A DNA stretch of 64,000 nt, taken from contig NZ_CP117880.1 in NCBI RefSeq assembly GCF_028736175.1, forward strand, positions 4,898,001 through 4,962,000. The letters run 5' to 3'. The translations under genes were made by a program, and so were the position numbers. This document shows positions 1-9,204 of this stretch, in pieces. How positions within the stretch are numbered: position 1 is the stretch's first letter; every line of letters begins with the position of its first letter. This DNA is from Sphingobacterium oryzagri (GTDB lineage: Bacteria; Bacteroidota; Bacteroidia; Sphingobacteriales; Sphingobacteriaceae). The notes beneath the pieces were generated by a model that worked only from the letters and a program-made list of their open reading frames with translations, had not been told where the DNA came from and made no database searches.

Positions 1-17
1 TAAAGCAGCCCTATGTA

Positions 18-299
18 TTATGCATGCTCTTCGATTTCGTCGTCGATTACCGACTCTGCTTTAGCAACCTTGGTTTTAACCGCGGCCACAATTTTCTCTT
101 TAAAATCGTTCAATTGGTCGAGCTGTTCTTCCGCACGCTCCTTGATCGCTTCGCCTAGATCGGCCAACGAATCACTGAGTTTATCACGTGTTTCTGAACC
201 CTTGTCTGGCGCAAACAACAATCCCAATACTGCACCTGCCGCTAAACCGGCTAATAAAGCTGTTACTATTTTACCGTTTTCGTTCATATGATTTGTCAT
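18..299 (-). CDS. YtxH domain-containing small membrane protein
   Basis: A 93-residue protein with one hydrophobic segment (about residues 10-27) ending in LLFAPDKGSETR, the hallmark of the YtxH family, followed by a charged helical tail rich in Glu and Lys (about 35-90) that could form a coiled coil. The family is often linked to general stress in Firmicutes and Bacteroidota, but its molecular role is not established. A second Met at residue 5 (codon starting at 287) is an equally possible start. A -7-like element lies upstream at 367-374. It is divergent from yifB. Confidence 0.85.
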   Translation of the reverse strand: MTNHMNENGKIVTALLAGLAAGAVLGLLFAPDKGSETRDKLSDSLADLGEAIKERAEEQLDQLNDFKEKIVAAVKTKVAKAESVIDDEIEEHA

Positions 300-600
300 T
301 TAATAATTCTAAAGTTATATAGACGATATATGTTTAACAAATGATCGTTCTAAACGTTTTAAAAATACAAAACTATTTTGGCACGAAACAACTAATCAGC
401 TCTATATTATCTATTGCCGCTATACTTTATTCTATCGATGCTGTAGTAAACAACGACACGCTCGTGTTTTTCGAACCTACGGTATGTTTCAAAATAATTT
501 AACCAAACAGCACTTTTATCCTCTTAAAATAAATTTACATCTACAAAATAAAACCATTGTGAAAATTATTTGTTTTCAAACAAACCAATATAGCTCCATT
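300..600. other. Divergent intergenic region ytxH/yifB
   Basis: About 300 bases of AT-rich sequence between two divergent genes. On the minus strand CAAAACTA at 367-374 reads as TAGTTTTG, a match to the Bacteroidota -7 consensus, giving a leader of about 60 bases for the YtxH gene. No matching TTG lies at the right distance. An open frame runs upstream of yifB from 484, but it has no family resemblance and is probably not translated. I see no RNA gene or repeat. Confidence 0.5.
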
Positions 601-2139
601 ATGCTTGTAAAGACTTTCAGTAGTGCCGTTCATGGCATTGAAGCAACTTCCATTACGGTCGAGGTGCATATTTCTACCGGCACAAGATATTATATCGTTG
701 GCTTGCCGGATAATGCGATAAAAGAAAGCTGGCAGCGGATCGAGAGTGCGATTGCATCAATCGGTTATCGGATGCCCAGACAAAAAATTGTGGTCAACCT
801 GGCACCGGCAGATATCCGCAAAGAAGGTTCTGCTTACGATCTTTCCATTGCGTTAGGCATATTAGCGGCCTCCGGACAAATGAATGCTGATCGTTTAGCC
901 GATTACCTGGTGCTGGGCGAATTGTCGCTGGATGGCGCTATCCAACCGGTTAAAGGCGCATTACCCGTCGCGATACAAGCACAACAAGATGGCTTCGCAG
1001 GCATTATTTTGCCAGCAGTTAATGCACGAGAAGCAGCGGCTGTCCAACATATTGATGTGCTCCCGGTCAACAATCTCCGGGAAATTGTCGCCTTTTTTGA
1101 GGAGGCTGAAAAAATAGCTCCGGTTAAAATCGACCTCGACCAAGAGTTTCTGCGGCATGTCAATGATTACGATGTTGATTTTTCCGATGTGAAAGGACAG
1201 GAGAATATCAAGCGCGCGCTCGAAATTGCCGCGGCAGGCGGACACAACGTTATTCTAATCGGTCCGCCGGGCGCCGGCAAAACCATGTTGGCCAAGCGAC
1301 TGCCGACCATCCTGCCGCCGCCCAGCTTACAAGAATCGCTGGAATCTACGAAAATACATTCCGTGGCAGGACAGCTACATGCACGCGCTTCGCTGATGAC
1401 CACCCGTCCTTTCCGAGCGCCACACCATACCATATCTGATGTAGCTTTAGTAGGCGGAGGTTCGTATCCGCAACCCGGCGAAATTTCGCTAGCACACAAC
1501 GGAGTTCTTTTTCTCGATGAATTACCGGAATTTAAACGCGCTGTTTTAGAAGTGATGCGCCAGCCGCTGGAGTCGCGGCAGATTACAATCTCGCGTGCGC
1601 GATTTTCTGTAGATTATCCCGCTAGTTTTATGTTAATTGCCGCGATGAATCCCTGTCCATGCGGCTTTTACAATCATCCGGAGAAAACTTGTATCTGTGG
1701 TAGCGCGGTCGTGCAGCGTTATTTAAGTAAGATTTCAGGTCCGTTACTGGATCGTATTGACCTGCATGTAGAAGTCACACCGGTTGAATTTAGCGAATTA
1801 GCCAGCACCGTTAAAAACGAGGAAAGTTCAGCTATACGTGCACGTGTTGTGCAGGCACGTCAGGTTCAGGAGGAACGCTTTGCTAACAGCAAAGCTATTC
1901 ATTGCAATGCGCAAATGGGCAGCAAAGCGGTGCGTGAGCGTTGCCGTATTACAGAGGATGGAAAACAGCTGTTAAAAAATGCCATGGAAAAGCTCGGTCT
2001 TTCGGCTCGTGCTTATGACCGTATACTCAAGGTCGCGCGGACGATAGCCGATATGGAAAGCTCGACAGCCATCGAAAACCATCACCTGGCGGAAGCCATA
2101 CATTTCAGAAGCCTCGATCGCGAACATTGGAGCGGCTAA
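601..2139 (+). CDS. yifB: YifB family Mg-chelatase-like AAA ATPase (ComM-like)
   Basis: Predicted 512 residues, the usual length for the YifB/ComM family. It has an N-terminal Lon-protease-like fold (about 20-140), then an AAA+ domain with Walker A GPPGAGKT at 221-228 and Walker B LFLDE near 303-307, and a cysteine cluster around residue 350 (NPCPCG...HPEKTCIC) typical of the family. ComM-type proteins are helicases that promote branch migration in natural transformation; whether this one does is inference. I chose ATG 601 (MLVKTFSSA) because family members begin there; the frame is open back to 484 but those residues look non-coding. It ends one base before the convergent rhomboid gene. Confidence 0.93.
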   Translation: MLVKTFSSAVHGIEATSITVEVHISTGTRYYIVGLPDNAIKESWQRIESAIASIGYRMPRQKIVVNLAPADIRKEGSAYDLSIALGILAASGQMNADRLADYLVLGELSLDGAIQPVKGALPVAIQAQQDGFAGIILPAVNAREAAAVQHIDVLPVNNLREIVAFFEEAEKIAPVKIDLDQEFLRHVNDYDVDFSDVKGQENIKRALEIAAAGGHNVILIGPPGAGKTMLAKRLPTILPPPSLQESLESTKIHSVAGQLHARASLMTTRPFRAPHHTISDVALVGGGSYPQPGEISLAHNGVLFLDELPEFKRAVLEVMRQPLESRQITISRARFSVDYPASFMLIAAMNPCPCGFYNHPEKTCICGSAVVQRYLSKISGPLLDRIDLHVEVTPVEFSELASTVKNEESSAIRARVVQARQVQEERFANSKAIHCNAQMGSKAVRERCRITEDGKQLLKNAMEKLGLSARAYDRILKVARTIADMESSTAIENHHLAEAIHFRSLDREHWSG

Positions 2140-2140
2140 G

Positions 2141-2767
2141 CTAAAAGCTATCGACAAACTGCCGTAGTGCCCAGGGATACATCAACAAGGTGAGGGTTAA
2201 TCCCGTGATTGCTCCATACAAATGAGCGTCGTGATTGATCCGATCTCTTGCGTTTTTTGATGCCCAAATACAATAACCCAGAAATAAGAGGGCAAAAAGA
2301 TAGGCCGGCATCGGAATAACAAAAAAAACGCCGATCTGACTCTTGGGTTCAAACAAAATAAAACTAAAAAGAACAGCACAGATTGCACCTGAAGCTCCCA
2401 AACTATAATATCCGGTATTATTTTTATGTTGAAATATGGTTGGTATATCACTCAGCACTAAGCTAGCTACATACAGTCCCGCAAAAAGCACATGCCCTAT
2501 CGGACCGCTGAATTGAACGAAAAGTCCTTCTAACGCAAATCCAAAGAAGTAAAAAGTCACCATATTAAATAGCAGGTGCATCCAATCTTTATGGATGAAT
2601 CCGCTAGTCAAAAGAGTGAAGATGCGGCTTTTATCGCGGTAAATACTATACGGATGTAGCATCAGCCGGCCATACCATTCTGGTTTTGAAAAAACTAGTG
2701 CGCTAAGGCCAACTGTCAAGGCTAATATGAGGGTGGCGACTGGCGTCGCAGAAAAGTTTGATATCAT
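2141..2767 (-). CDS. Rhomboid family intramembrane serine protease
   Basis: A 208-residue polytopic membrane protein with about six hydrophobic segments. The rhomboid signature is intact: H64xxxN68 (WMHLLFNM), catalytic Ser126 in GASG and catalytic His182 in HDAHLYG, so it should be an active intramembrane protease. Its substrate cannot be inferred. It follows the LUD-domain gene by 12 bases on the same strand, so the two are probably cotranscribed. Its stop codon lies one base from the yifB stop. Confidence 0.92.
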   Translation of the reverse strand: MISNFSATPVATLILALTVGLSALVFSKPEWYGRLMLHPYSIYRDKSRIFTLLTSGFIHKDWMHLLFNMVTFYFFGFALEGLFVQFSGPIGHVLFAGLYVASLVLSDIPTIFQHKNNTGYYSLGASGAICAVLFSFILFEPKSQIGVFFVIPMPAYLFALLFLGYCIWASKNARDRINHDAHLYGAITGLTLTLLMYPWALRQFVDSF

Positions 2768-2779
2768 TTTGCTATACGT

Positions 2780-3427
2780 TTAAAAACGATCTTCTACCAA
2801 GAAGACATACAACTGCTTTGTTCCGACACCGCCGGACACCAGCTTGCTTTCAATTTCGGCGGTACTACTCGGCCCGGTGACCGCCGTCAACATAGACGGC
2901 ATTTCCTGTCCGAATTTATCCTGTACTTTTTTAAATCCGTGTTTAAAATCCATAACTAACTGCGAAGCTTTACCAATGACAATATGGATCGGCGGATAAG
3001 CACTTAGCCGCCTTCCAGCCGCTTCCGCATTAGCCAGTAACACGCTTCCATTACGAGCGATCAAGGCCTCGCAAGCAGTAATGCCCACTTCTGCTGTTTC
3101 AAATTGGTGCGGATTAATGTAAACCGGAAAGCCATAAGCGGCTAACAACTGTTGAATGCCCGGTTCCCAAGCATACATTTTTTTGAGCTTTAGTTCTTCA
3201 GCCAATAAAATCAGGTTTTCGACAACGGAAATTTCCCCGTCACAATACACGAAATTGCCCGAAGCACGAACAAGTTCGCGTGCAAAGGTGACATCCAATG
3301 GCTCCGCCTCATCTTTGTAAAGTGGAGAATCTTCAAAATCAGCATACGGGTTTTCACGCTTCTGCAACAAGGCTTGGCGAATTTTCTTGAGCATGCGCTC
3401 CTTTGCCGTCGTATTTCTAATATTCAT
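2780..3427 (-). CDS. LUD domain protein (LutC/YkgG-like)
   Basis: A 215-residue single-domain LUD protein, with the family motif GPSSTAEIE near the C-terminus followed by a Gly-rich segment and a buried beta strand. LutC is one subunit of the LutABC lactate-oxidation complex, but no lutA or lutB lies nearby, so a role in lactate use is not supported here. Unusually for this window a Shine-Dalgarno-like AGGAG sits about seven bases before the start. It follows the ftsH terminator and probably leads a two-gene unit with the rhomboid gene. Confidence 0.85.
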   Translation of the reverse strand: MNIRNTTAKERMLKKIRQALLQKRENPYADFEDSPLYKDEAEPLDVTFARELVRASGNFVYCDGEISVVENLILLAEELKLKKMYAWEPGIQQLLAAYGFPVYINPHQFETAEVGITACEALIARNGSVLLANAEAAGRRLSAYPPIHIVIGKASQLVMDFKHGFKKVQDKFGQEMPSMLTAVTGPSSTAEIESKLVSGGVGTKQLYVFLVEDRF

Positions 3428-3454
3428 ATGGTCTCCTGAGAAACAAAAACCCTG

Positions 3455-3490
3455 TAAAAAACACTTCCCTCGTTAGCAAACGAAGGAAGT
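3455..3490 (-). terminator. Intrinsic terminator of the rsfS-ftsH unit
   Basis: Read on the minus strand, a stem of ACTTCC and AACGA arms (12 positions, one mismatch, four-base loop; 3463-3490) is followed by a T-rich tract at 3455-3460. It lies just after the ftsH stop and separates ftsH from the LUD gene. Confidence 0.75.
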
Positions 3491-3514
3491 AAACTATATT
3501 GTATATAAAAAGGA

Positions 3515-5587
3515 CTAGCCTTTAAAGTCGTCGTTATCGTTTGACTTGACTTCGTTATTATTGCTGTCTTGCGGCAACTCTAAAGGAAGATCTGTCTGTG
3601 GCACGCCGCCACCGTCTGCTCCACCATTAACAAACTCATCGTAAGTCGTGCGGTTTTCGAAAGGTCTTTTGCCTAAAATCTCTTCCAAATCACTTTGGAA
3701 CAAGATTTCCTTTTCCAATAGTTTTTCCGCGATCTTGACAAGGCCTTCGCGACGCTCAATAAGCAACTCTCGTGTGCGTTCGTATACCGCTGCAATCAAA
3801 ATACGCACCTCTTCATCGATCAACTCGGCAGTCTGATCGGAGTATGGCTTTTGAAATTGCGTTTCCGAAGAACCGTCACGGAAGGATACATTACCAACTT
3901 TCTCGTTCATACCGTACACGGCAATCATCGCGTAAGCCAATTTTGTGATGCGCTCCAAGTCATTTTGTGCACCAGTACTGATACGACCAAAGGTGATATC
4001 CTCTGCAACACGTCCGCCCATCGTCATACACATGCTATCCAATAGCTGTTCAGTTGTGTACAGAAACTGCTCTTTCGGAAGATACTGTGCGTACCCTAAG
4101 GCTGCGACCCCACGTGGAACGATAGAAACCTTAACCAATGGATCAGCATATTCTAAAAACCAACCGGCAATGGCGTGCCCCGCCTCGTGGTAAGCCACAA
4201 TTTTCTTTTCATCCGGCGAAATGATTTTATTTTTCTTCTCCAGTCCGCCAATCACCCGATCAATCGCATCTTGAAAATCTTGCATATCGATCGCGCGTTT
4301 ATCTTTACGCGCTGCAATCAACGCAGCTTCATTACAAACATTTGCTATTTCCGCACCAGCAAAGCCAGGCGTTTGAGCAGACAATTTTTTCGCATCCACT
4401 TCTTCCGCCAATTTCAACGGTTTTAAGTGCACGTTGAAAATGTGCTCACGGCCAATTAAGTCTGGTTTATCAATCGATATTTGACGATCGAATCGTCCCG
4501 GACGCAACAACGCCGAATCCAATACGTCTAAGCGGTTGGTTGCCGCCAGAATGATAACACCTAGATTGGTTCCAAAGCCATCCATCTCGACCAGCAACTG
4601 GTTAAGCGTATTCTCGCGCTCGTCGTTGCCACCCATAATCGAGTTTTTGCCCCGTGCACGACCAATAGCATCGATTTCATCGATAAAGATGATACAAGGC
4701 GCTTTTTCCTTCGCTTGTTTGAACAGGTCACGCACACGTGACGCGCCCACACCGACAAACATTTCGACAAAATCTGATCCCGATAAGCTAAAGAATGGCA
4801 CTTGTGCTTCACCTGCTACCGCTTTGGCTAACAATGTTTTACCAGTACCCGGAGGGCCAACGAGCAATGCACCTTTTGGAATTTTACCGCCTAAGTCCGT
4901 ATACTTTTTCGGGTTTTTCAAGAAATCGACGATTTCCATCACCTCAGTTTTCGCCTCTTCTAAGCCTGCAACATCGTTAAACGTGATGTTAATCTGCGAT
5001 TCTTTATCAAAAAGTTGCGCTTTAGATTTGCCAATATTAAAGATTGCGCCACCACCACCGCCGGTGCCGCCGCCCATACGACGCATCAATAACATCCAGA
5101 TCGCCACGATAATCAATAACGGCAACATAAATGAGATAAACCAACCGGCCCAAGGGTTTGATCGATCCTCATAGTTTACCGACATTTTTGGCTGTTCTGT
5201 AGCCAAGCTATCTTGAGAAGCGTTTAATTTCTTCTCTAAGATTTCTGCTGACGGCTCTGTAAACACGTACTGCGGTCCGGTAGACGGGCCCAACAACAAC
5301 GAATTTGAATTAGGTGCTACTTCTTTATATTGATCTTCTTTTAGCTTATCTTTTTTGATGTAAACCTCTACATCAATCAAATCATTATTCTTAAATGCGA
5401 CAAGTTTTTCCACATCGCCCGTGCGCAACATATCTTTTTCAAATTGGGCATAGGTGATTTTCTTGGTAGACTCACTACTAAAGAAATATTGCAACCCGAA
5501 GAAACCAAGGATAATTAATATCCACAGCCACATCATATTGAACTTCGGCGGAACAGGAGTCACTTTCTTACTTGGGATTTTCTTCAT
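3515..5587 (-). CDS. ftsH: ATP-dependent zinc metalloprotease FtsH
   Basis: A 690-residue membrane AAA+ protease. Two membrane segments (about 18-36 and 148-168) flank a periplasmic domain. A Gly-rich linker (171-180) leads to the AAA domain with Walker A GPPGTGKT at 244-251, Walker B FIDEID at 301-306 and the SRH region near 350-368. The zinc site is HEAGH at 467-471. FtsH degrades misfolded membrane proteins and unstable regulators. The acidic Asn/Asp-rich C-terminus is typical of Bacteroidota homologues. It sits 32 bases after rsfS and is probably cotranscribed with it. Confidence 0.98.
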   Translation of the reverse strand: MKKIPSKKVTPVPPKFNMMWLWILIILGFFGLQYFFSSESTKKITYAQFEKDMLRTGDVEKLVAFKNNDLIDVEVYIKKDKLKEDQYKEVAPNSNSLLLGPSTGPQYVFTEPSAEILEKKLNASQDSLATEQPKMSVNYEDRSNPWAGWFISFMLPLLIIVAIWMLLMRRMGGGTGGGGGAIFNIGKSKAQLFDKESQINITFNDVAGLEEAKTEVMEIVDFLKNPKKYTDLGGKIPKGALLVGPPGTGKTLLAKAVAGEAQVPFFSLSGSDFVEMFVGVGASRVRDLFKQAKEKAPCIIFIDEIDAIGRARGKNSIMGGNDERENTLNQLLVEMDGFGTNLGVIILAATNRLDVLDSALLRPGRFDRQISIDKPDLIGREHIFNVHLKPLKLAEEVDAKKLSAQTPGFAGAEIANVCNEAALIAARKDKRAIDMQDFQDAIDRVIGGLEKKNKIISPDEKKIVAYHEAGHAIAGWFLEYADPLVKVSIVPRGVAALGYAQYLPKEQFLYTTEQLLDSMCMTMGGRVAEDITFGRISTGAQNDLERITKLAYAMIAVYGMNEKVGNVSFRDGSSETQFQKPYSDQTAELIDEEVRILIAAVYERTRELLIERREGLVKIAEKLLEKEILFQSDLEEILGKRPFENRTTYDEFVNGGADGGGVPQTDLPLELPQDSNNNEVKSNDNDDFKG

Positions 5588-5619
5588 TATAATTTGTTAT
5601 ATCTTATCTGTTCTAAAAA

Positions 5620-5994
5620 TTAAGCACTCTGATACGTCTGTACCTGCGCATCGCCCCACAAATCTTCTATGCCATAATGGCTTCTTTTCTCTGTTTTGAA
5701 GATATGAACAACCACATCAACGAAATCCAACAAAATCCACTCACCATTTCCATGGCCTTCTTTATGCCAAGGCTCCTGGCCGAAAGCTTTATAGACCTCT
5801 TCTTCTACGCTTTTTGCAATAGCATTAACCTGGATGGTAGAGTCAGCATGGCAAATCACAAAATAGTCAGATAAAGTCGCATTAACGCTCCGCAGGTCCA
5901 TCCGCACAATTTCATTCCCTTTCTTCTCTTGCATCCCCAAGACCACGATCTCAGCGAGTTTTCCCGACAATTGTGTTTTCGTACTTTTACTCAT
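5620..5994 (-). CDS. rsfS: Ribosome silencing factor RsfS
   Basis: A 124-residue RsfS/Iojap protein, with the conserved DYFVICHADST segment near the middle and a C-terminal GEWILLDFVDVVVHIF strand. RsfS binds ribosomal protein uL14 and blocks subunit joining when nutrients run short. It is the first gene of an rsfS-ftsH unit, an order common in Bacteroidota, and is divergent from the biotin ligase gene with only 50 bases between. Confidence 0.95.
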   Translation of the reverse strand: MSKSTKTQLSGKLAEIVVLGMQEKKGNEIVRMDLRSVNATLSDYFVICHADSTIQVNAIAKSVEEEVYKAFGQEPWHKEGHGNGEWILLDFVDVVVHIFKTEKRSHYGIEDLWGDAQVQTYQSA

Positions 5995-6004
5995 TAAAAA
6001 ATGT

Positions 6005-6012
6005 TAGTTTTG
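6005..6012 (+). promoter_or_regulatory. Putative -7 element of birA
   Basis: TAGTTTTG matches TAnnTTTG. No TTG sits 19-23 bases upstream, so the assignment is tentative. It would give a leader of roughly 27 bases before the TTG start at 6045. Confidence 0.4.
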
Positions 6013-6044
6013 AATGACATTCACCCGTATTAAATAATTCTCTC

Positions 6045-6818
6045 TTGCAAAATAACACATTTTCCCGACTTTCCCTGCGACAAAATTTAATTGTGTTGGA
6101 AGAAGTTTCATCCACAAATGATTATTTGAAAGAACTTTTGTCAAATATTAAGCCACTTCCCGAAGCTACTGCCATTATGGCAAAACATCAAACGCGCGGA
6201 AGGGGCCAACGAGGAAGCACTTGGATAACACAAGCCGGAGCAAATCTTACCGTGAGTTTCAATCTCTACCCTAATAACCTTGCCATCCCGAAATTGTTCA
6301 ACTTAAATATGTTGGTATGCCTTGGCATCCGCCATTGGTTGGCTTCGATGAATCTATCAGCCAGCGTAAAATGGCCTAACGACATCTACATCGGCGATAA
6401 AAAAATTGGCGGGGTATTAATAGAAAATCAGTTGAGCGGCGAGATCATTCGAAGCAGCATTATAGGCATAGGCCTGAACATTAACCAACTGGACTTTCCA
6501 ACGGAGCTTCGACATAAAACCACATCTATTCGGTGCGAAACGCAACAAGCGCACACCTATGCAATTGAAGATTGCAGTATTGAACTCATAAAGTGCATTG
6601 GCGAGTTGATAAGCGGCTATGATCTGGCAGAAACCAGTACCATCTTAGCAGACTATAATGCGCTGTTGTTCCGAAAAGATGTTCCATCCCGTTTTATGCT
6701 CGCCGATCAAGAGGTCGTCGGCACCATTCAAGGCATTGATACCACAGGAAGGTTGCGAGTAGCTATTAATGGGCAGGAGCAGGTATTTGACCTAAAAGAA
6801 ATCAGTTTTATAATATAA
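6045..6818 (+). CDS. birA: Biotin--[acetyl-CoA-carboxylase] ligase (BirA catalytic domain)
   Basis: A 257-residue biotin protein ligase without the N-terminal DNA-binding domain of E. coli BirA. It shows the biotinyl-AMP loop RGRGQRG at 51-57 and KWPND at 109-113 followed by KKIGG. It activates biotin and attaches it to carboxylase carrier domains. The start is TTG at 6045: the conserved LEEVSSTNDYLKE segment precedes every internal ATG, so a later start would remove part of the active site. The gene is divergent from rsfS. Confidence 0.93.
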   Translation: MQNNTFSRLSLRQNLIVLEEVSSTNDYLKELLSNIKPLPEATAIMAKHQTRGRGQRGSTWITQAGANLTVSFNLYPNNLAIPKLFNLNMLVCLGIRHWLASMNLSASVKWPNDIYIGDKKIGGVLIENQLSGEIIRSSIIGIGLNINQLDFPTELRHKTTSIRCETQQAHTYAIEDCSIELIKCIGELISGYDLAETSTILADYNALLFRKDVPSRFMLADQEVVGTIQGIDTTGRLRVAINGQEQVFDLKEISFII

Positions 6819-6873
6819 CCGTAAATTTGTTTTCCGCAGCTGTTTTGTCGCTCGGATTTTGGTAAATCTTTTC

Positions 6874-6881
6874 TAGCTTTG
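6874..6881 (+). promoter_or_regulatory. Putative -7 element upstream of the DsbD-alpha gene
   Basis: TAGCTTTG fits TAnnTTTG and would start a transcript about 50 bases before ATG 6937. A TTG at 6845-6847 is 26 bases away, longer than the usual spacing. Confidence 0.35.
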
Positions 6882-6936
6882 GCTTAAACTTCTCGTAAAA
6901 ACAAAAGTCTATAAGATATAAATTGGGTAAAAACAG

Positions 6937-7386
6937 ATGAAGAAATTAAGTTTAGTCGTTGCCGCTGTATTGTTTACGGTGGCAGGAGCAGTAGCTCAAA
7001 TCTATAATCCGGTAAAGTGGAGTGTTGCATCTAAAAAGCTAAATAGTAAAGAAGCGGTGGTGTTTGTGAAAGCTACAATTCAAGATGGCTGGCATATCTA
7101 CGGCTTAAATGTACCTGATGGAGGACCAATCTCCACCTCGTTTCAGTTTACCGCATCCAATGATTTTTCACTAAATGGCAAAGTGGCTGCACCAGCACCA
7201 CAGTCTAAATATGAGAAAGACTTCAAAATGAACGTTCCTTTTTACGCTAAAGAGGTTACGTTTCAACAAAAGGTCAAATTAAACAAAAACCAAACGACTG
7301 TTAAGGGTGTGGTTGAGTTTATGGCCTGCGATAAAAGTCAATGTTTACCTCCGGATGAATATGCATTTAACGTCACAATTAAGTAG
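6937..7386 (+). CDS. Free-standing DsbD alpha-like periplasmic domain
   Basis: A 149-residue secreted protein with a signal peptide (about 1-20, ending AGAVAQ) and the immunoglobulin-like fold of the N-terminal domain of DsbD. The redox pair is C131 and C136 in CDKSQCLPP, matching the conserved cysteines of DsbD-alpha. It should pass electrons from the membrane part of DsbD to periplasmic thioredoxin-like partners. In E. coli this domain is fused to DsbD; here it is a separate gene just upstream of the rest of the protein, with a hairpin terminator between. Confidence 0.85.
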   Translation: MKKLSLVVAAVLFTVAGAVAQIYNPVKWSVASKKLNSKEAVVFVKATIQDGWHIYGLNVPDGGPISTSFQFTASNDFSLNGKVAAPAPQSKYEKDFKMNVPFYAKEVTFQQKVKLNKNQTTVKGVVEFMACDKSQCLPPDEYAFNVTIK

Positions 7387-7408
7387 CATTTTGTGATTAT
7401 AAAAAATC

Positions 7409-7433
7409 AAAAGGCAGTTGTTTACTGCCTTTT
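7409..7433 (+). terminator. Terminator between the two DsbD genes
   Basis: AAAAGGCAGT and ACTGCCTTTT form a perfect 10-bp stem with loop TGTTT, followed by a T-run. It should stop or attenuate transcription after the alpha-domain gene. Confidence 0.85.
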
Positions 7434-7463
7434 TTTTATTTTAGTAAATTATCAATAAAAAGC

Positions 7464-9185
7464 ATGCGTTTACTACTCAAGTATTTTATACTTCTACAGA
7501 TACTGACTCTGTCGCTTTTACAATTTTCTTATGCGCAGCAAGACAGCTTGCTCTCCACGGACGGTGTTGAATTTTCGGACGCAACGACAGAAGATGCAAC
7601 GTCGCCTGGCACGCAAACAGATAGTTTGTTGGCCGTTCCGGAAGATCTGGTGTTTTCCGAAGGTGCTGCAGACACGCTCGCGCAAGACAGCAGCGCAACC
7701 GCTCCGGTCAAGCAGGATGCCGACGACAGCGGAAACGAAAAAAAATCGCTCTGGACAATTTTTATTGCAGGATTGCTTGGCGGCTTTGCGGCCTTTATCA
7801 TGCCTTGTATCTTCCCGATGGTGCCCCTTACCGTGAGCTTTTTTACCAAGCGCTCTGCTTCGCGCGCCAAAGCGATATCGCACGCGCTACTTTACGGGCT
7901 GTTTATCATCGTGATCTATGTCGCGCTCGGCATGTTTATTTCCATTACCTTTGGTAGTGATGCGCTCAACGAGCTTTCTACCAATGGCGTTTTCAATTTC
8001 ATCTTCTTTTTGGTGCTGGTGCTGTTTGCCGCGTCGTTCTTCGGCGCATTTGAGCTCACTTTGCCCAGTTCCTTTGTCAATAAGATTGATGCTAAATCCG
8101 ATCAAGGTGGATTGGTCGGTTTGTTTTTCATGGCTTTCAGCCTGGCGCTGGTTTCTTTCTCCTGTACCGGGCCAATTATCGGTACGTTATTGGTTGAAGC
8201 CGCTTCAAAAGGAGAGCGCATGGGGCCGGCGATAGGCATGCTGGGCTTCTCCGTGGCGCTTGCGCTGCCGTTCGTGCTTTTTGCGATGTTTCCTTCGATG
8301 CTGAAATCGCTGCCCAAATCTGGCGGATGGCTCAACAGCGTAAAAGTGGTGCTCGGTTTTCTGGAACTCGCCCTGGCGCTGAAGTTTCTTTCCAACGTGG
8401 ACCTGGCGTATCACTGGAACTGGCTGGATCGCGAAGTCTTTTTAGCGTTGTGGATCGTGATTTTTGCGCTGATGGGACTTTACCTGATCGGCAAAATCAG
8501 CTTTGCGCACGACAGCCCGCTCAGCCATCTATCCGTGCCGCGGACCATCCTGGCGATCATCGTTTTTTCGTTTGTGGTGTATATGCTGCCCGGCATGTGG
8601 GGCGCGCCGCTTAAATCCATATCGGCCTTTCTGCCGCCATCGGCCACGCAAGATTTTGATCTTTCGGCTGCCAGCTTCGGTGCAGCGCCTGCCGCAGCTA
8701 AGGGTAAACAAAAAAAATACCACGAGATTTTCCATGAGCGCGGCACACCGAAAGGTTTTGATCCGTATTACGATTACGAAGAGGGCATAGCTGCCGCCAA
8801 AGCGCTTGGCAAGCCAGCATTGATCGATTTCACAGGCTGGAACTGCGTAAACTGCCGTAAAATGGAAGCGAATGTATGGACCGATCCAAAAGTAGCGGCC
8901 CTGCTACGGGAGGAATTTGTGATGATCGAGCTGTTTGTAGACGACCGCACAGCACTGCCGGTGGCGGAACAGTTTGTGTCGAGCTATTCGGGCAAGAAGA
9001 TCAATACCATCGGCAAAAAGAACAGCGACTTTCAAGCCGCTACGTTCAACAGCAATTCACAACCGCTCTATGTCATCGTGGATGAAACAGGAAAAGTCTT
9101 GCTGCCGCCTACAGGCGCAAATTACAATATTGCCGAATATGCAGCTTACCTGCAACAAGGAATCGACTTATATAAAAAGAAATAA
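7464..9185 (+). CDS. dsbD: DsbD-type thiol:disulfide interchange protein (membrane plus thioredoxin domains)
   Basis: A 573-residue protein with a signal peptide, a low-complexity acidic linker (about 30-92), a polytopic membrane domain with eight or so helices, and a C-terminal thioredoxin domain. The membrane cysteines are C115 (MPCIFPMVP) and C234 (FSCTGP); the thioredoxin site is C461-V-N-C464. It carries electrons from cytoplasmic thioredoxin to the periplasm. The missing alpha domain is supplied by the gene just upstream. The linker and membrane region look more GC-rich than neighbouring genes. Confidence 0.92.
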   Translation: MRLLLKYFILLQILTLSLLQFSYAQQDSLLSTDGVEFSDATTEDATSPGTQTDSLLAVPEDLVFSEGAADTLAQDSSATAPVKQDADDSGNEKKSLWTIFIAGLLGGFAAFIMPCIFPMVPLTVSFFTKRSASRAKAISHALLYGLFIIVIYVALGMFISITFGSDALNELSTNGVFNFIFFLVLVLFAASFFGAFELTLPSSFVNKIDAKSDQGGLVGLFFMAFSLALVSFSCTGPIIGTLLVEAASKGERMGPAIGMLGFSVALALPFVLFAMFPSMLKSLPKSGGWLNSVKVVLGFLELALALKFLSNVDLAYHWNWLDREVFLALWIVIFALMGLYLIGKISFAHDSPLSHLSVPRTILAIIVFSFVVYMLPGMWGAPLKSISAFLPPSATQDFDLSAASFGAAPAAAKGKQKKYHEIFHERGTPKGFDPYYDYEEGIAAAKALGKPALIDFTGWNCVNCRKMEANVWTDPKVAALLREEFVMIELFVDDRTALPVAEQFVSSYSGKKINTIGKKNSDFQAATFNSNSQPLYVIVDETGKVLLPPTGANYNIAEYAAYLQQGIDLYKKK

Positions 9186-9204
9186 GATACAATCAATCGA
9201 ATAC

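Noticed and set aside
484..600. N-terminal extension of YifB
   Set aside because: The added residues are low-complexity and unlike the family, whose members start at the MLVKTFSSA position.
7486..7883. Minus-strand coding frames inside the dsbD gene
   Set aside because: They are shadows of the GC-rich dsbD frame and have no recognisable domain.
8974..9204. N-terminal extension of phosphofructokinase
   Set aside because: The upstream part of the open frame overlaps dsbD in another frame and looks unlike PfkA; ATG 9205 matches the family start exactly.
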